Positions 36,893 through 47,042 are shown, numbered from the stretch's first letter. The stretch: 64,000 bases of DNA from Arcticibacter svalbardensis MN12-7 (GCF_000403135.1 NZ_AQPN01000020.1:17065-81064), one strand, 5' to 3'. Notes: generated by a model not told the origin, from the sequence alone. Numbers and translations are program-made.

Positions 36893-39157
36893 ATGCAAAA
36901 AGTATTTAGGATAGCTCGGTTAGAATTGAGTTTGTTGTTTTATTCGCCAATCGCCTGGTTGGTTCTTATTATATTCACCATTCAAAGCGGGTTTACATTC
37001 ACTGATATGTTGTACAGTCAGGAAACATCCCAGCAGTTGGAACGCCCATTGAATGTTTTAACAAGGGTTCTTTTTTCCGGAGATACAGGAATGTTCAAAG
37101 CAGTGCAAGATTCGCTGTATCTGTATATCCCTTTGCTGACGATGGGATTAATGAGCCGGGAAACCAGTAGTGGCTCGATAAAGCTATTGCTATCCTCCCC
37201 CGTCAGACTGCGCCAAATTGTATTTGGGAAATTCTTTGCCATGATGATCTATTCCCTGCTCCTGGTCGCAATCTTATTTTGCTATTTGATTGCAGCCTAT
37301 ATATCGGTAGAGAACTTAGATGTAAAATTTGTACTGGGTGGAATCTTGGGGTTGTATTTACTGGTGTGTGCTTATTCTGCTATTGGGCTGTTCATGTCAA
37401 GCCTGACATCTTACCAGGTAGTAGCGGCGATCAGTACACTTGCTGTGTTAGCAGCACTTAATTTCATCGGAGAAGTTGGCCAGGGCTACGACATTATCCG
37501 CGATATCACGTATTGGATTTCCATCTCCGGCAGAACAGAGACTATAATCAACGGATTAATAACAAGCAGGGATATTATCTATTTTATATTGATCATAGTA
37601 CTGTTCCTTTTATTAACGGTTATGAAGTTGAATAACGGCAGGGAGCACCGAAGTTCGGCAGCAAAATCTCTTCGGTATTTCGTTTTGGCTTTTGCTATTA
37701 TAGTTATAGGTTATGTTAGCTCATTACCGGCATTTATGGGCTATTACGATACCACGCGTATTAAAGACCAAACCTTTTCAACAAATAGCCAGGAGGTATT
37801 AAAAAGAATAAATAAGCCGGTCAGCATTACAACCTATGTAAATGTAATTGATTATAGAGCTCTATATGGAGCACCAAAAAACCGGATTGCAGACATTAGT
37901 CAGTTTGAAAATTTTCAACGCTTTCTTCCTGAGTTGAAAATGGATTACGTTTATTATTATGACACCCTTATGTATCGTGACGATACCACTAAGACACTGA
38001 TTGAAAAGGCAAAAAATAAGGCTGAAGCGAATGGTTTCAATTTTCAAAAGGTATTAGATCCGGCTCAGATAAAAAGAAAGATTAATTTAATTCCCGAGGA
38101 GAATCATCTGGTCAGAATGCTCAGTTACAATGGAAAGCAAACACCGCTAAGAATGTATGATGATATGTTCGTTTATCCAAAAGAAGCAGAGATTATTGCT
38201 GCATTAAAACGTCTGCTGGATGGCCCAGGCCTAGTTGGCGTTTTAAAAGGCAATAATGAACGGAGTACAGACAAGAATGATGATAAGTCTTATAAAGCGA
38301 TAACCAAAGGTTTAGGAACAAGAGGTTCTTTAACCAATAATGGATTTGAAATTCTTGATGTGTCGCTGCAAAACACGAATGATATTCCAACAGATCTTGT
38401 TGTACTGATTATAGCAGATCCCAAAAGTGAATATAGCCCTGATGAAATTCAGAAAATTCAAAAATACGTAGACTCCGGAGGAAACCTGATTATTGCTGGT
38501 GAGCCGGGAAGACAGGGAATTCTAAATCCCATCATTCAACCCCTGGGTATTTCGTTTATAAACGGAACCCTATTACAGGAAAGTGACAATTTTGATCTCG
38601 ATCTGATCCAGGCTTCTTTTACCGAAGGCGCAAAACAATTAGGTCTAAGTTTCTATGATAAAGCTGTTGTTACTTTTCCAGGTGCTACGGGTTTAAGCTT
38701 AAGTGAAAAAAGCAATTTCAAAATGAGACCTCTTTTAATAGCCGGTAACAATAAAACATGGATTAAAAATGGAGATTTTGATCTGTCTACACAAAAAGTT
38801 GCCTTTAATCCGAAAATGGAGAAAAAGGAAAATGTTCCAGTAGCTGTGGCTTTAAGCAGAAAATTGAAAAACAAAGAACAGAAAATCCTGATCACCTCGG
38901 ATGCAGACTTTATGAGTAATGTGGAGTTGAACCGCTTTAATCTCAATACAGTAAACTCATCTTTTGTTATCCGGATGTTCAAATGGTTTAGCAACGGAGA
39001 ATATCCAGTCAGTATAAATAAAGAGCCGGCAATTGATAAAAAAATAGTGGTGTCCAGAGCTGAAATTAATTGGCTAAAGGTAATCTTCTTTGCTATTATC
39101 CCAGGGCTAATCGGTGTTTTTGGTGCTGTTACATTAATCATTAGAAAAGGAAAATAA
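36893..39157 (+). CDS. GldF-GldG fusion: ABC-2 permease joined to Gldg-type periplasmic domain (copy 2)
   Basis: 754 aa, collinear with copy 1 along its whole length: LELSLLFYSPIAWLVLIIFT, MGLMSRETSSGSIKLLLSSP, FSTNSQEVLKRINKPVSITT, VVLIIADPKSEYSPDEIQKI, GGNLIIAGEPGRQG and a final membrane helix. The two copies are clearly a tandem duplication that has diverged, since identity drops in the periplasmic part. The retained pair suggests an obligate heterodimer. Followed within 10 bp by the M16 peptidase gene. Confidence 0.88.
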   Translation: MQKVFRIARLELSLLFYSPIAWLVLIIFTIQSGFTFTDMLYSQETSQQLERPLNVLTRVLFSGDTGMFKAVQDSLYLYIPLLTMGLMSRETSSGSIKLLLSSPVRLRQIVFGKFFAMMIYSLLLVAILFCYLIAAYISVENLDVKFVLGGILGLYLLVCAYSAIGLFMSSLTSYQVVAAISTLAVLAALNFIGEVGQGYDIIRDITYWISISGRTETIINGLITSRDIIYFILIIVLFLLLTVMKLNNGREHRSSAAKSLRYFVLAFAIIVIGYVSSLPAFMGYYDTTRIKDQTFSTNSQEVLKRINKPVSITTYVNVIDYRALYGAPKNRIADISQFENFQRFLPELKMDYVYYYDTLMYRDDTTKTLIEKAKNKAEANGFNFQKVLDPAQIKRKINLIPEENHLVRMLSYNGKQTPLRMYDDMFVYPKEAEIIAALKRLLDGPGLVGVLKGNNERSTDKNDDKSYKAITKGLGTRGSLTNNGFEILDVSLQNTNDIPTDLVVLIIADPKSEYSPDEIQKIQKYVDSGGNLIIAGEPGRQGILNPIIQPLGISFINGTLLQESDNFDLDLIQASFTEGAKQLGLSFYDKAVVTFPGATGLSLSEKSNFKMRPLLIAGNNKTWIKNGDFDLSTQKVAFNPKMEKKENVPVAVALSRKLKNKEQKILITSDADFMSNVELNRFNLNTVNSSFVIRMFKWFSNGEYPVSINKEPAIDKKIVVSRAEINWLKVIFFAIIPGLIGVFGAVTLIIRKGK

Positions 39158-39166
39158 ATAAAAAAA

Positions 39167-42007
39167 ATGCTCATAAGAAACGTATTATTATATAGCCTAA
39201 TTGCTGGATTATTTTTCAGGTCGACCTTGGTTGCACAGGAAATCAAGCCTTCTACCCAATCCCTCCAGCTTAAAATCACTCCAGATCAGGCGGAATTGCT
39301 TCCCTTGGATCCTGCTGTTAAGACAGGAACCCTTGAAAATGGATTTCGTTATTTTATTCGCAAAAATATAGAGCCTCAAAAACGCGCTACCTTTTATCTA
39401 GCCATGAAAGCCGGGTCCATCTTAGAGAATGAAGAAGAATTGGGTTTGGCTCATTTTTTAGAACATATGGCCTTCAATGGAACGAAGAACTATCCTAAGA
39501 ATGAATTAATCAATTATCTGCAGACGAATGGCGTTCGTTTCGGTGCTGATTTAAATGCCTACACTAGTTTTGACGAAACTGTATATCAGCTTCCAATCCC
39601 TACAGATAACCCTGAAATAGTCAAAAATGGAATACAGATATTGAGGGATTGGAGCCAGAATATCCTGTTGGCAACTGAGGAGATCAATAAAGAGCGAGGG
39701 GTAATTATGGAAGAAAAGCGTTTAGGAAAAGGCGCGGGAGAGCGGATGCAAAGCAAATATTTACCGGTATTGTTCAATCATTCCCGGTATGCTGAACGGC
39801 TACCTATTGGGAAGGAAAACATATTATTGAGCTTCAAACCTGAAACTATCCGCCAATTTTATTCTAAATGGTACCGCCCGGATCTGCAAGCCTTAATTGT
39901 TGTTGGCGATATCGATGTAGAAGAAATAGAAAAGTTAATCATCGCTAAGTTCTCCGACTTAAAAAATCCAAAAGATGCACCGGAAAGGAAGGAATATTCG
40001 ATTCCTTTGAATGGAAGCAATCAATTTATTTCGGTAACTGATAAAGAAAACACATCAACTGTAATACAGGTACTAATGAAACATGACGCTCCTGATTTTA
40101 AGACAACTATTGATTTTAGGGAATCACTTAAAAAGGTCCTTTTTAATAACCTGATGTCGTCAAGAATAAGTGAAATAAGAAAACAAGCAGATCCCCCTTT
40201 TTTACAGGGAGGAAGCAGCATTGGCGATTTCATGGCAGGCCTTGAAGTTGCGTCCGTTGTAGCTTCTGTTAAGCCAGGACAGCTAGAGCGCGGATTTAAG
40301 GCTGTTTGGACAGAAACTGAACGAATAAAAAAGTTTGGTTTTACTCAAACTGAGTTAGACAGAATGAAAAATACGGTCTTAGTTTATCAGGAGTCTTCCT
40401 TCAAAGAAAGGGAAAAGACACATTCCAATAACTATGTAAACGAATATTTAGCACTTTTTTTAAAGGGAAACGCGAGTCCGGGTAAAGAATACGAATATAA
40501 TTTTTATAAGAATGTTCTGCCTGGAATCATGCTGGAAGAGGTAAATGCACTTGCAAACAAGTACTTCACAGAATCGAACAGGGATATCCTTGTCATGGCT
40601 CCAGAAAGTCAAAAAGACAGCTTACCGGATGAACAAACCGTATTAACATGGATTAAAGAAGTAACGTCAACTAAAATACTTGCTTACGATGACGCTGTTT
40701 CAGACAAACCGTTAATGGCAAACGAACCCATTCCAGGCAAGGTCACTTCAGTAAAAGAAATCAAATCCTTAGGAATAAAGGAGCTTACTTTAAGCAATGG
40801 AATAAAAGTGGTTTTAAAACCGACCAATTTCAAAAATGATGAAATCCTTTTTGGCTCATTTAGTCCTGGAGGAAATTCTTTGTATAGCGATGCGAAATAT
40901 CAATCGGCTGTTAATGCCGTACCTATTATCGCAAGTAGTGGCCTTGGTCAGTTTAATTCCAAAGAATTGCCTAAAGTTCTTTCTGGAAAGATGGTTAGTA
41001 TTTCTCCTTATATCTCTGAACGATATGAAGGCATTAACGGGTCAGCTTCTCATGCTGATTTAGAAACTGCAATGAAACTTGTAAATCTATTTTTTACAGA
41101 ACCACGTGTTGATAGGAATATTTTCGATGGATTAATAACGAATTATAAAAGCAGTTTAATAAACCGCAGCAACAGTCCTTCAAGTGTGTTTAGTGACACT
41201 GTAAGTGCTATACTTGGAAGTTATCATGTGCGTCGAACAGGTCCGAGTATTGAAAAGGCAAATCAGATCTCAATGCCGGAAGCGATGGATATCTATAAAG
41301 ATCGCTTCGCCGATGCATCAGACTTTATATTCTTTTTCGTAGGAAGCTTTAAAGTTGATTCAATCCAGCCTTTTTTAGAGAAATATCTGGGTTCTTTACC
41401 CTCGATTAACAGACATGAACAATGGCAAGATCTGGGTATACGAATTCCCAAAGGACGATTCAAAAAAGTAGTCAAAAAGGGATCAGAAGATAAAGCTACT
41501 GTACAGCTTGTTTTTAGTGGTGATTATAAATACCGAGAAAAGGAAAACGTCCATATGGATGCCCTTGAAGAAATACTGAAGATCAGATTAACTGAACGTC
41601 TGCGAGAAGACGAAGGCGGCGTTTACACACCAAGCGCTTCAGTAAGTTATAGCAAAAATCCTTCAAAATACACCATCAGTATTTCCTTTGGATGTGCTCC
41701 AGACAATGTAGATAAACTGATTGCCGCTACTCTCGATGAAATAGAAAAATTGCAAAAGAATGGTGCTAAGAAGGAAGACCTGATAAAAGTAGTATCGGAA
41801 TCCAAACGTACCAGAGAAACCAGATCCAAAACTAATGGATTTTGGTTAGGTTATTTAAGCGCACAATATCAACTACATGAAGATTTGGATGAATTATTTA
41901 GCTATGAAAAACTTTTGGAAAATATAAGTTCTGGTGATATCAAAAAGACCTCTATAAGCTACTTATCCATGAAAAACTTTATTCAGTTTATTTTGCTACC
42001 AGAATAA
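39167..42007 (+). CDS. M16-family (pitrilysin/insulinase-like) zinc peptidase
   Basis: 946 aa with a signal peptide (about residues 1-24), so periplasmic or outer-membrane associated. Inverted zinc motif HFLEH at residues 96-100 with the downstream Glu in the EEINKERGVIMEEKR region; the N- and C-terminal halves each hold two M16 domains (second half around GIKELTLSNGIKVVLKPTNF). It is the last gene of the SusC-to-ABC run and ends before a strong terminator. M16 enzymes degrade small peptides; here it may cut imported or exported peptides of the linked transporter (inference). Confidence 0.9.
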   Translation: MLIRNVLLYSLIAGLFFRSTLVAQEIKPSTQSLQLKITPDQAELLPLDPAVKTGTLENGFRYFIRKNIEPQKRATFYLAMKAGSILENEEELGLAHFLEHMAFNGTKNYPKNELINYLQTNGVRFGADLNAYTSFDETVYQLPIPTDNPEIVKNGIQILRDWSQNILLATEEINKERGVIMEEKRLGKGAGERMQSKYLPVLFNHSRYAERLPIGKENILLSFKPETIRQFYSKWYRPDLQALIVVGDIDVEEIEKLIIAKFSDLKNPKDAPERKEYSIPLNGSNQFISVTDKENTSTVIQVLMKHDAPDFKTTIDFRESLKKVLFNNLMSSRISEIRKQADPPFLQGGSSIGDFMAGLEVASVVASVKPGQLERGFKAVWTETERIKKFGFTQTELDRMKNTVLVYQESSFKEREKTHSNNYVNEYLALFLKGNASPGKEYEYNFYKNVLPGIMLEEVNALANKYFTESNRDILVMAPESQKDSLPDEQTVLTWIKEVTSTKILAYDDAVSDKPLMANEPIPGKVTSVKEIKSLGIKELTLSNGIKVVLKPTNFKNDEILFGSFSPGGNSLYSDAKYQSAVNAVPIIASSGLGQFNSKELPKVLSGKMVSISPYISERYEGINGSASHADLETAMKLVNLFFTEPRVDRNIFDGLITNYKSSLINRSNSPSSVFSDTVSAILGSYHVRRTGPSIEKANQISMPEAMDIYKDRFADASDFIFFFVGSFKVDSIQPFLEKYLGSLPSINRHEQWQDLGIRIPKGRFKKVVKKGSEDKATVQLVFSGDYKYREKENVHMDALEEILKIRLTERLREDEGGVYTPSASVSYSKNPSKYTISISFGCAPDNVDKLIAATLDEIEKLQKNGAKKEDLIKVVSESKRTRETRSKTNGFWLGYLSAQYQLHEDLDELFSYEKLLENISSGDIKKTSISYLSMKNFIQFILLPE

Positions 42008-42026
42008 GTATAATAGATTAAAATAT

Positions 42027-42055
42027 AAAAGAGGCTGTCAACGATAGCCTCTTTT
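42027..42055 (+). terminator. Intrinsic terminator after the M16 gene
   Basis: AAAAGAGGCT (42027-42036) pairs with AGCCTCTTTT (42046-42055), 9-nt loop, with T-rich tail ATTAT. It closes the 24.3-42 kb operon. Confidence 0.85.
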
Positions 42056-42211
42056 ATTATCTGGCTTATCTAAGTTAATTCAACTAGTATTGACGATGAT
42101 CTCATGAAAAAGAGGTAACGATCGATTAAGGTTTGTATCATCTGGTTTACCGTAACTGCTGTAATATGTAATATCGCTAGCAAAGGTGTCGACTGAAGGG
42201 TGGCCTTTAAT

Positions 42212-42412
42212 TTAATCTCCTTCTACTAAAATAAAAATTTCTTCAACTTTCTTTTCAAAGACGCGTGCAATTTTTAAAGCCAAAATCGTAGATGGAACAT
42301 ATTTATTACTTTCTATAGTATTAATTGTTTGCCTTGACACACCAATGCGATAAGCTAGCTCCGCCTGTGTAATGTTTTTTATAGCTCTTTCTACCCGCAT
42401 GTTATTCTGCAT
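42212..42412 (-). CDS. Small XRE-family DNA-binding protein
   Basis: 66 aa, a single helix-turn-helix: ITQAELAYRIGVSRQTINTI, ESNKYVPSTILALKIARVFE. The first Met could instead be MRVERAIKN at residue 5. It overlaps the upstream membrane-protein gene by 11 bp, so the two are co-translated. This pairing of a tiny XRE protein with a multi-pass membrane protein is common; the membrane protein often senses a signal while the XRE protein represses the operon. Inverted repeats lie upstream of the pair. Confidence 0.85.
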   Translation of the reverse strand: MQNNMRVERAIKNITQAELAYRIGVSRQTINTIESNKYVPSTILALKIARVFEKKVEEIFILVEGD

Positions 42413-42863
42413 CTTCTTCCATTCTAAAGTTCCTTTGTCTATATAGTATAAATCGGAATCTTACAATAAAGAACAGGAGGATTGTAAACATGTTGTAGAT
42501 CATTACATTTAGAAAAGCCACGCCATAAATTAAAATAACACTTACTGCTAGCAAAATATAGTTAAAGTAGATACTCCATTGTAATGATTCCAGTCTTATC
42601 TGTGCAATTTGTTCATCTTCAATTATCTCTTTAGAGAATCCGATAAACAACAACCCGACTATCATGCCCAGCATTGCTACTTCATCCGTAAAGTTATTAT
42701 TAAACAATTGTACATTTGAAGATGGGAGTAGTGGATTATCAAAACTAAGATAGGTAAATTGAAATTCATTCAACATTATTGCCAGTCCTAAAGCAATTGA
42801 TGGTATTAAGATGATCCATCCGATGGATCTAAAACGATGAGGGAAAAGGTATTTATTTTTCAT
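42402..42863 (-). CDS. Four-helix membrane protein paired with XRE regulator
   Basis: 153 aa from the ATG at 42863 (an ATG at 42881 falls in the operator-like repeat). Four hydrophobic segments: GWIILIPSIALGLAIML, EVAMLGMIVGLLFIGF, YFNYILLAVSVILIYGV, and IYNMFTILLFFIVRF. No catalytic motif seen. It resembles the small DUF2178-type proteins coded before XRE genes, but I cannot prove the family. Its role is probably signal sensing or immunity-like. Confidence 0.65.
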   Translation of the reverse strand: MKNKYLFPHRFRSIGWIILIPSIALGLAIMLNEFQFTYLSFDNPLLPSSNVQLFNNNFTDEVAMLGMIVGLLFIGFSKEIIEDEQIAQIRLESLQWSIYFNYILLAVSVILIYGVAFLNVMIYNMFTILLFFIVRFRFILYRQRNFRMEEDAE

Positions 42864-42870
42864 GTCAAGT

Positions 42871-42942
42871 TTATTTGACACAATTATAATTCAAATAATT
42901 AAAAAGTCAAACATTCTTTACGTTTAGTACTATTTGTTTGAC
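42871..42942 (-). promoter_or_regulatory. Operator-like inverted repeats upstream of the XRE/membrane pair
   Basis: TTATTTGA (42871-42878) pairs with TCAAATAA (42891-42898), and GTCAAAC (42906-42912) with GTTTGAC (42936-42942). The shared core TTTGAC suggests binding sites for the co-transcribed XRE protein. The first repeat ends 8 bp before the chosen start. Confidence 0.45.
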
Positions 42943-43077
42943 AAATTTCAATTCCATTGCTAACAACAAAATTCGTATCTGAGAACAGGTTATATATTTC
43001 GAAAAAACTTCACCTAAAACCGATGATAGCTCAACTCAACATTTCATTTAATTTAAAAAGTCCTTGTCGCCAACAGC

Positions 43078-45273
43078 TCACCTTCTGGTATATTTTCCTG
43101 ACTTTTTAGCTCCTGAAAAAACAGCCAGTCCAGCCTCCTTCAACTTCTGAAGGTCTTTCTTAACCAGAGCTAAATTCATATTCAAACCAGAGGCCATATC
43201 TTGAAGGCCTATTCCGTTATATATTTTCATTAATTCAAGCTCTTTAAGCAGCCGATCCTTAACCACGGGATCCATTGCTTCAGGAATAAGCTCTTCTATT
43301 GTTGCGGGCTTCTTTTGATCTGCTGGTTCCGGTTCAATGAGGACTTCTTCTACCAAGTTCAAAATATCCTGCTTAATCATCAGATAATTTTCCTGTATTG
43401 ACGCACTAGTTACCTTTCTTATCTCTGGCATTTCCTTATATTGCTTTTCCTCCTTTGCTAAGACAGGATGGTCATTAATGATCTCTGAGTGAAACGCTTT
43501 AAGTTTAATTTTTTGTTCCGGATTATCGGCTACCATCCCAACGAATTCACCTGAAGACAAAGATGAGATGGTAGAAGGAGGTACAGCAGAATCCAGTTGG
43601 GATGAACGACTGACGGATGTATCCGAACTGTTCACAGAGATACTGTTCCGTTCTTGAATTATTTTACCGAAGCGCTCGGAAAGCTGCTTAGCCGTGTCCC
43701 CAGTAACCTGACCACTAATTACATTTCCTGCTATATTTAAAATGACTTCGGCTTGCTCTCTTCCGTAATCTTTCTTTAACTGGCTATAGTCCTGGATAGC
43801 AAGGGTCGCTGCTACCTTATTGGAGCGGGCAGTAGCAATCAGGCTGTCCATTCCATTAAAATAAATCGTTGGAAACTCATCAAAGAGAATGCTTGATTTC
43901 AATTTACCTTTCTGATTGACCAGCTTGATCATCCGGGAGATATAAAGCGAAAGCACTGCACCGTATACTTGCTGCTTTTGCGGGTTGTTTCCCATACAGA
44001 TAATTTTCGGTTTGGCTGGATTATTCAGGTCTAATGAAAAGTCATTACCAGAAAGCACAAAATACAGTTGAGGGCTGGATAGTCTAGCCATGCTAATCTT
44101 GGCGCTTGCCACCTGCCCTTCCAGCTGATCCGTTGCCTGATTTTTCCATGCTGAGATGAAGGGGTTAATCAGCACCTCTATCTCGGGCTCTGTCTGCAGT
44201 ACAGGAAAGAGCTTAATATACTCCAATTGCATCAGCTCAATCACATGTGGAAGCGTGCAATACTTCCCATCCTGATGTTTTCGTAGAAACCAAATTATGG
44301 CAGTAACGAAATTGATAGGCGATTCCACAAAGAAGTCACCCTGCTTTTTGATCCATTCCCTGTTGAGTCCCATCATAATGGTGCGTGAAGCTTCAGTTGC
44401 ATCCGTGATATCCGACATCGTATCCGGGTCTAGAGGATTACAACGGTGTGTATGAGAAAGCCGATCAAAATTAATGACGTAGAATTCAGGCATTACTTCA
44501 TACTGCTGGGTGTGCAGGTGCAGTGTATTGTAGGCGATACGCGAAAGATCATCATATTTAAAGTCATATATAAACATGCTGAAACCTTTCCTGATATGCT
44601 GGGTGATCACATGACGAATAACAAAATAAGATTTTCCTGCTCCCGGTGTACCCAAAACAAGTAAAGCCCGGAAGGGATTAATAATATTGATCCAGCTCTT
44701 CCTTTGCTTCCCTTTCAGGTTATACAGTGCAGGAAGATTGATCGAATATTCATTTTCCAAAAGCCGTTCTTCCTGGGGGAAGGACTCATTTTGGGTATTG
44801 AAAACATCGTTGCTGAGTTTTATTCTTATAAGCCTGCTAAGATGGGTTCCTCCCGTCAACACCAGAATGTAACCCAAGACAGTAATAGATATATAAATTC
44901 CAGCCTGCATATTCAGGCTATTGGATGATATAATCCTTAAAATCCAATGACTGCAAACAAACAAGACAATGCCAGTTCCTGCGATCCAGAATATACCCGT
45001 TATTTTCATCTTTTCATCCTTCTTTCCATTCGCCCCAATCAGAGAAACCAGTAAAAAAAGCAACACTACCAGCTTTGCTGAGATAACAGACTGAAATATC
45101 CCCATCTGGGCTACATGCATAAGCAGCCTATCAAATAGCACTTCCGTAAAACCAGCGGCTTGAAAGACATTGTAACAGTACAAATAAAAATGTATGGATA
45201 GAATCAACAAACTGAGCAGTCTGGTAAAGTCAATAATTTTACGAAGTCCTTGAGTATTTTCCCCGGTTTGCAT
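43078..45273 (-). CDS. mobC: Type IV coupling protein MobC/TraG-like (VirD4 family)
   Basis: 731 aa. N-terminal membrane segments (about 10-150), then the ATPase core: Walker A LVLGTPGAGKSYFVIRHVIT, Walker B SSILFDEFPTIYFNGMDSLI, and the TraM/TraG region ATLAIQDYSQLKKDYGREQA. A C-terminal helix-turn-helix-like extension (LQDMASGLNMNLALVKKDLQ) ends the protein. It links the relaxase-DNA complex to the transfer channel. It is the last gene of a mobA-mobB-mobC operon (gap to mobB 15 bp). Confidence 0.9.
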   Translation of the reverse strand: MQTGENTQGLRKIIDFTRLLSLLILSIHFYLYCYNVFQAAGFTEVLFDRLLMHVAQMGIFQSVISAKLVVLLFLLVSLIGANGKKDEKMKITGIFWIAGTGIVLFVCSHWILRIISSNSLNMQAGIYISITVLGYILVLTGGTHLSRLIRIKLSNDVFNTQNESFPQEERLLENEYSINLPALYNLKGKQRKSWINIINPFRALLVLGTPGAGKSYFVIRHVITQHIRKGFSMFIYDFKYDDLSRIAYNTLHLHTQQYEVMPEFYVINFDRLSHTHRCNPLDPDTMSDITDATEASRTIMMGLNREWIKKQGDFFVESPINFVTAIIWFLRKHQDGKYCTLPHVIELMQLEYIKLFPVLQTEPEIEVLINPFISAWKNQATDQLEGQVASAKISMARLSSPQLYFVLSGNDFSLDLNNPAKPKIICMGNNPQKQQVYGAVLSLYISRMIKLVNQKGKLKSSILFDEFPTIYFNGMDSLIATARSNKVAATLAIQDYSQLKKDYGREQAEVILNIAGNVISGQVTGDTAKQLSERFGKIIQERNSISVNSSDTSVSRSSQLDSAVPPSTISSLSSGEFVGMVADNPEQKIKLKAFHSEIINDHPVLAKEEKQYKEMPEIRKVTSASIQENYLMIKQDILNLVEEVLIEPEPADQKKPATIEELIPEAMDPVVKDRLLKELELMKIYNGIGLQDMASGLNMNLALVKKDLQKLKEAGLAVFSGAKKSGKYTRR

Positions 45274-45288
45274 AATTCAATTAGATCG

Positions 45289-46617
45289 TTAATGGTGCAT
45301 CCTTTTTTTTCTTTTACGTTTGAGTTTTGGATCAGGCCCCTGTTTATCCTCCCATTGTGGTAAAAAAAGTTCATCGGGAAGTGATTCCCTGGTTTTGTTT
45401 AATGCCACTATACCTCTTAGAGGATTCTGATCTTTTTGATGGAAATCCGCACCTGATGGATCCAATTGTTTTTTGCCCGGTTCTGCTACATTATTGAGAC
45501 TAGTACTTTCAATTCTCTGCCATCCAGTTAAGGATTTTTCCATCCTGTCATCTGTTATATCCTGTTTAGCAAACCGATCATGAATAGCGGCAGCACTAAA
45601 TTCTTTTCCAATATCACTGCCTTTGAAAGCGGCCTTATGTTTTTGGTCAATATAGGTAACTCCATAAGTAAATCCTTTATCATTTGTATGAAATAGTACT
45701 TCGACATCGATCTTCCTACATTCTTTCATCCAGTCACCTCGTGTGAGGATAAGTGATGAATCCAGTATTTGGCTCAGCCGCTCCTTGAGCTCTTCCTTCA
45801 TCGGTTTGCGTATTTCCTTGTTCTGCATAAACCGTTCTTCCAGACTAGCTAATGTTGGTTTGCCATAAATGATGCTTGCTTTGATGGGGACGCCAATCTT
45901 GTTTCCCTTTTCATCCATAAGACTATAGATCAATCCTTTTTTTTCAAACATCTGCGAATCTGCCTTTCCCCGATCGGCTATAACATTAAATTTTCTCAGG
46001 ATAGCATTTAATTCGGTCAGACTAGTGTAGTTATAGCCAGATGTAACGGCTGCAACAATATCAGTAACCGCTCTTTTTGTCTCGGCCTTGCCGTAACTCA
46101 CCTTATTCAGATCTAAGGGTTTGAGCCTGATGTTTTCTTCCTGCTTTTTACTTTCGGCTTTAATCAGTCCAAATTCAATCTCTAAGTCCTTTCTGGCTGT
46201 TTCTGACCTGGTCCTTCCGATGTTGTGCAAATCTATCCGGCTTCCATCGGAACGAATAATCGTACTGACCAGATGAATATGATCATGGGCGGCATCACGA
46301 TGACGGTAAACCAGGAAAGGCTGATCGCCGAAGCCTATCTTTTCCATATAGGCAGAAGCAATCTGCTGCAATAATTCATCATCCGGTTTTTCTGATGGAT
46401 CAAAGTTGAGTGAGATATGCAGCGTATTTGTTTTTACTTTTGGATTCAATTCCATCAGACCTTCGAAACGAGAAAGCTTTTCATAAAAGTTCAGCTCCTG
46501 TGCCTCCCTTCCATATCCGGAAGCACCAATACAGGCCGCCTTCCCCTGCCCGACTTTATGTTCATTATAATTCAACACACCCAATATCCGTTTACCGATC
46601 TTTATTTTTGCAACCAT
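45289..46617 (-). CDS. mobB: Relaxase (MobB-like, MOBP type)
   Basis: 442 aa. Catalytic Tyr is probably in GVLNYNEHKVG (residues 14-20). The three-His motif HRDAAHDHIHLVSTI (about 105-119) is the metal-binding site of MOBP relaxases. A long variable C-terminal region (about 170-442) is charged. Such enzymes nick oriT and stay bound to the 5' end during transfer. Its start overlaps the end of mobA by 16 bp, and the oriT-like hairpins sit upstream of mobA. Confidence 0.92.
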   Translation of the reverse strand: MVAKIKIGKRILGVLNYNEHKVGQGKAACIGASGYGREAQELNFYEKLSRFEGLMELNPKVKTNTLHISLNFDPSEKPDDELLQQIASAYMEKIGFGDQPFLVYRHRDAAHDHIHLVSTIIRSDGSRIDLHNIGRTRSETARKDLEIEFGLIKAESKKQEENIRLKPLDLNKVSYGKAETKRAVTDIVAAVTSGYNYTSLTELNAILRKFNVIADRGKADSQMFEKKGLIYSLMDEKGNKIGVPIKASIIYGKPTLASLEERFMQNKEIRKPMKEELKERLSQILDSSLILTRGDWMKECRKIDVEVLFHTNDKGFTYGVTYIDQKHKAAFKGSDIGKEFSAAAIHDRFAKQDITDDRMEKSLTGWQRIESTSLNNVAEPGKKQLDPSGADFHQKDQNPLRGIVALNKTRESLPDELFLPQWEDKQGPDPKLKRKRKKRMHH

Positions 46618-47009
46618 TTCTTTGATAATTGAGAAATCAGGGAAAGAAGCAGATTCATTTTCACATCGGCCAACTCATACTGTCGGGAGATTTTTGAAGC
46701 ATAAAATAGTTTCTGCAATTCTTCAGGTGACTGGTGAAACTGCCGGGTAACCTGGTTTATATTTACGCCAATTGCTTTGATCTCCCGATGCAGTAATATG
46801 AGTTGCTCCATCGGGCCGTTCATGGAAGCGTCTTTATGAAATACAGTAATATTTTCCTGTGAAAGGATTTTCCGAACCAGCTCTCCGACTGAACGACAGT
46901 TGCTTTCCCTGCTCATCTTTTCCAGCCGTTTGAATACTTCTTCTCTTACCCTGGTGCGTACCGGAAAGCTTAATACCTGTTCCTGATCGGTTGCTTTTCT
47001 CCTTGCCAT
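46602..47009 (-). CDS. mobA: Mobilisation accessory protein MobA (ribbon-helix-helix type)
   Basis: 135 aa, basic N-terminus (ARRKATDQEQVLSFPVRTRV, REEVFKRLEKMSRESNCRSV). The first half has the ribbon-helix-helix look of relaxosome accessory proteins, and GELVRKILSQENITVFHKDA and IGVNINQVTRQFHQSPEEL follow, the latter a signature of Bacteroidota mobilisation proteins. It should bind oriT and help the relaxase. First gene of mobA-mobB-mobC. Confidence 0.88.
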   Translation of the reverse strand: MARRKATDQEQVLSFPVRTRVREEVFKRLEKMSRESNCRSVGELVRKILSQENITVFHKDASMNGPMEQLILLHREIKAIGVNINQVTRQFHQSPEELQKLFYASKISRQYELADVKMNLLLSLISQLSKKWLQK

Positions 47010-47042
47010 ATTGTAAAATTTGATTCTCTTAATAGCAGAGAC

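Noticed and set aside
38653..39279. 208-codon minus-strand open frame
   Set aside because: Lies opposite the GldF-GldG copy 2 and M16 genes; composition follows the sense genes and no domain is seen.
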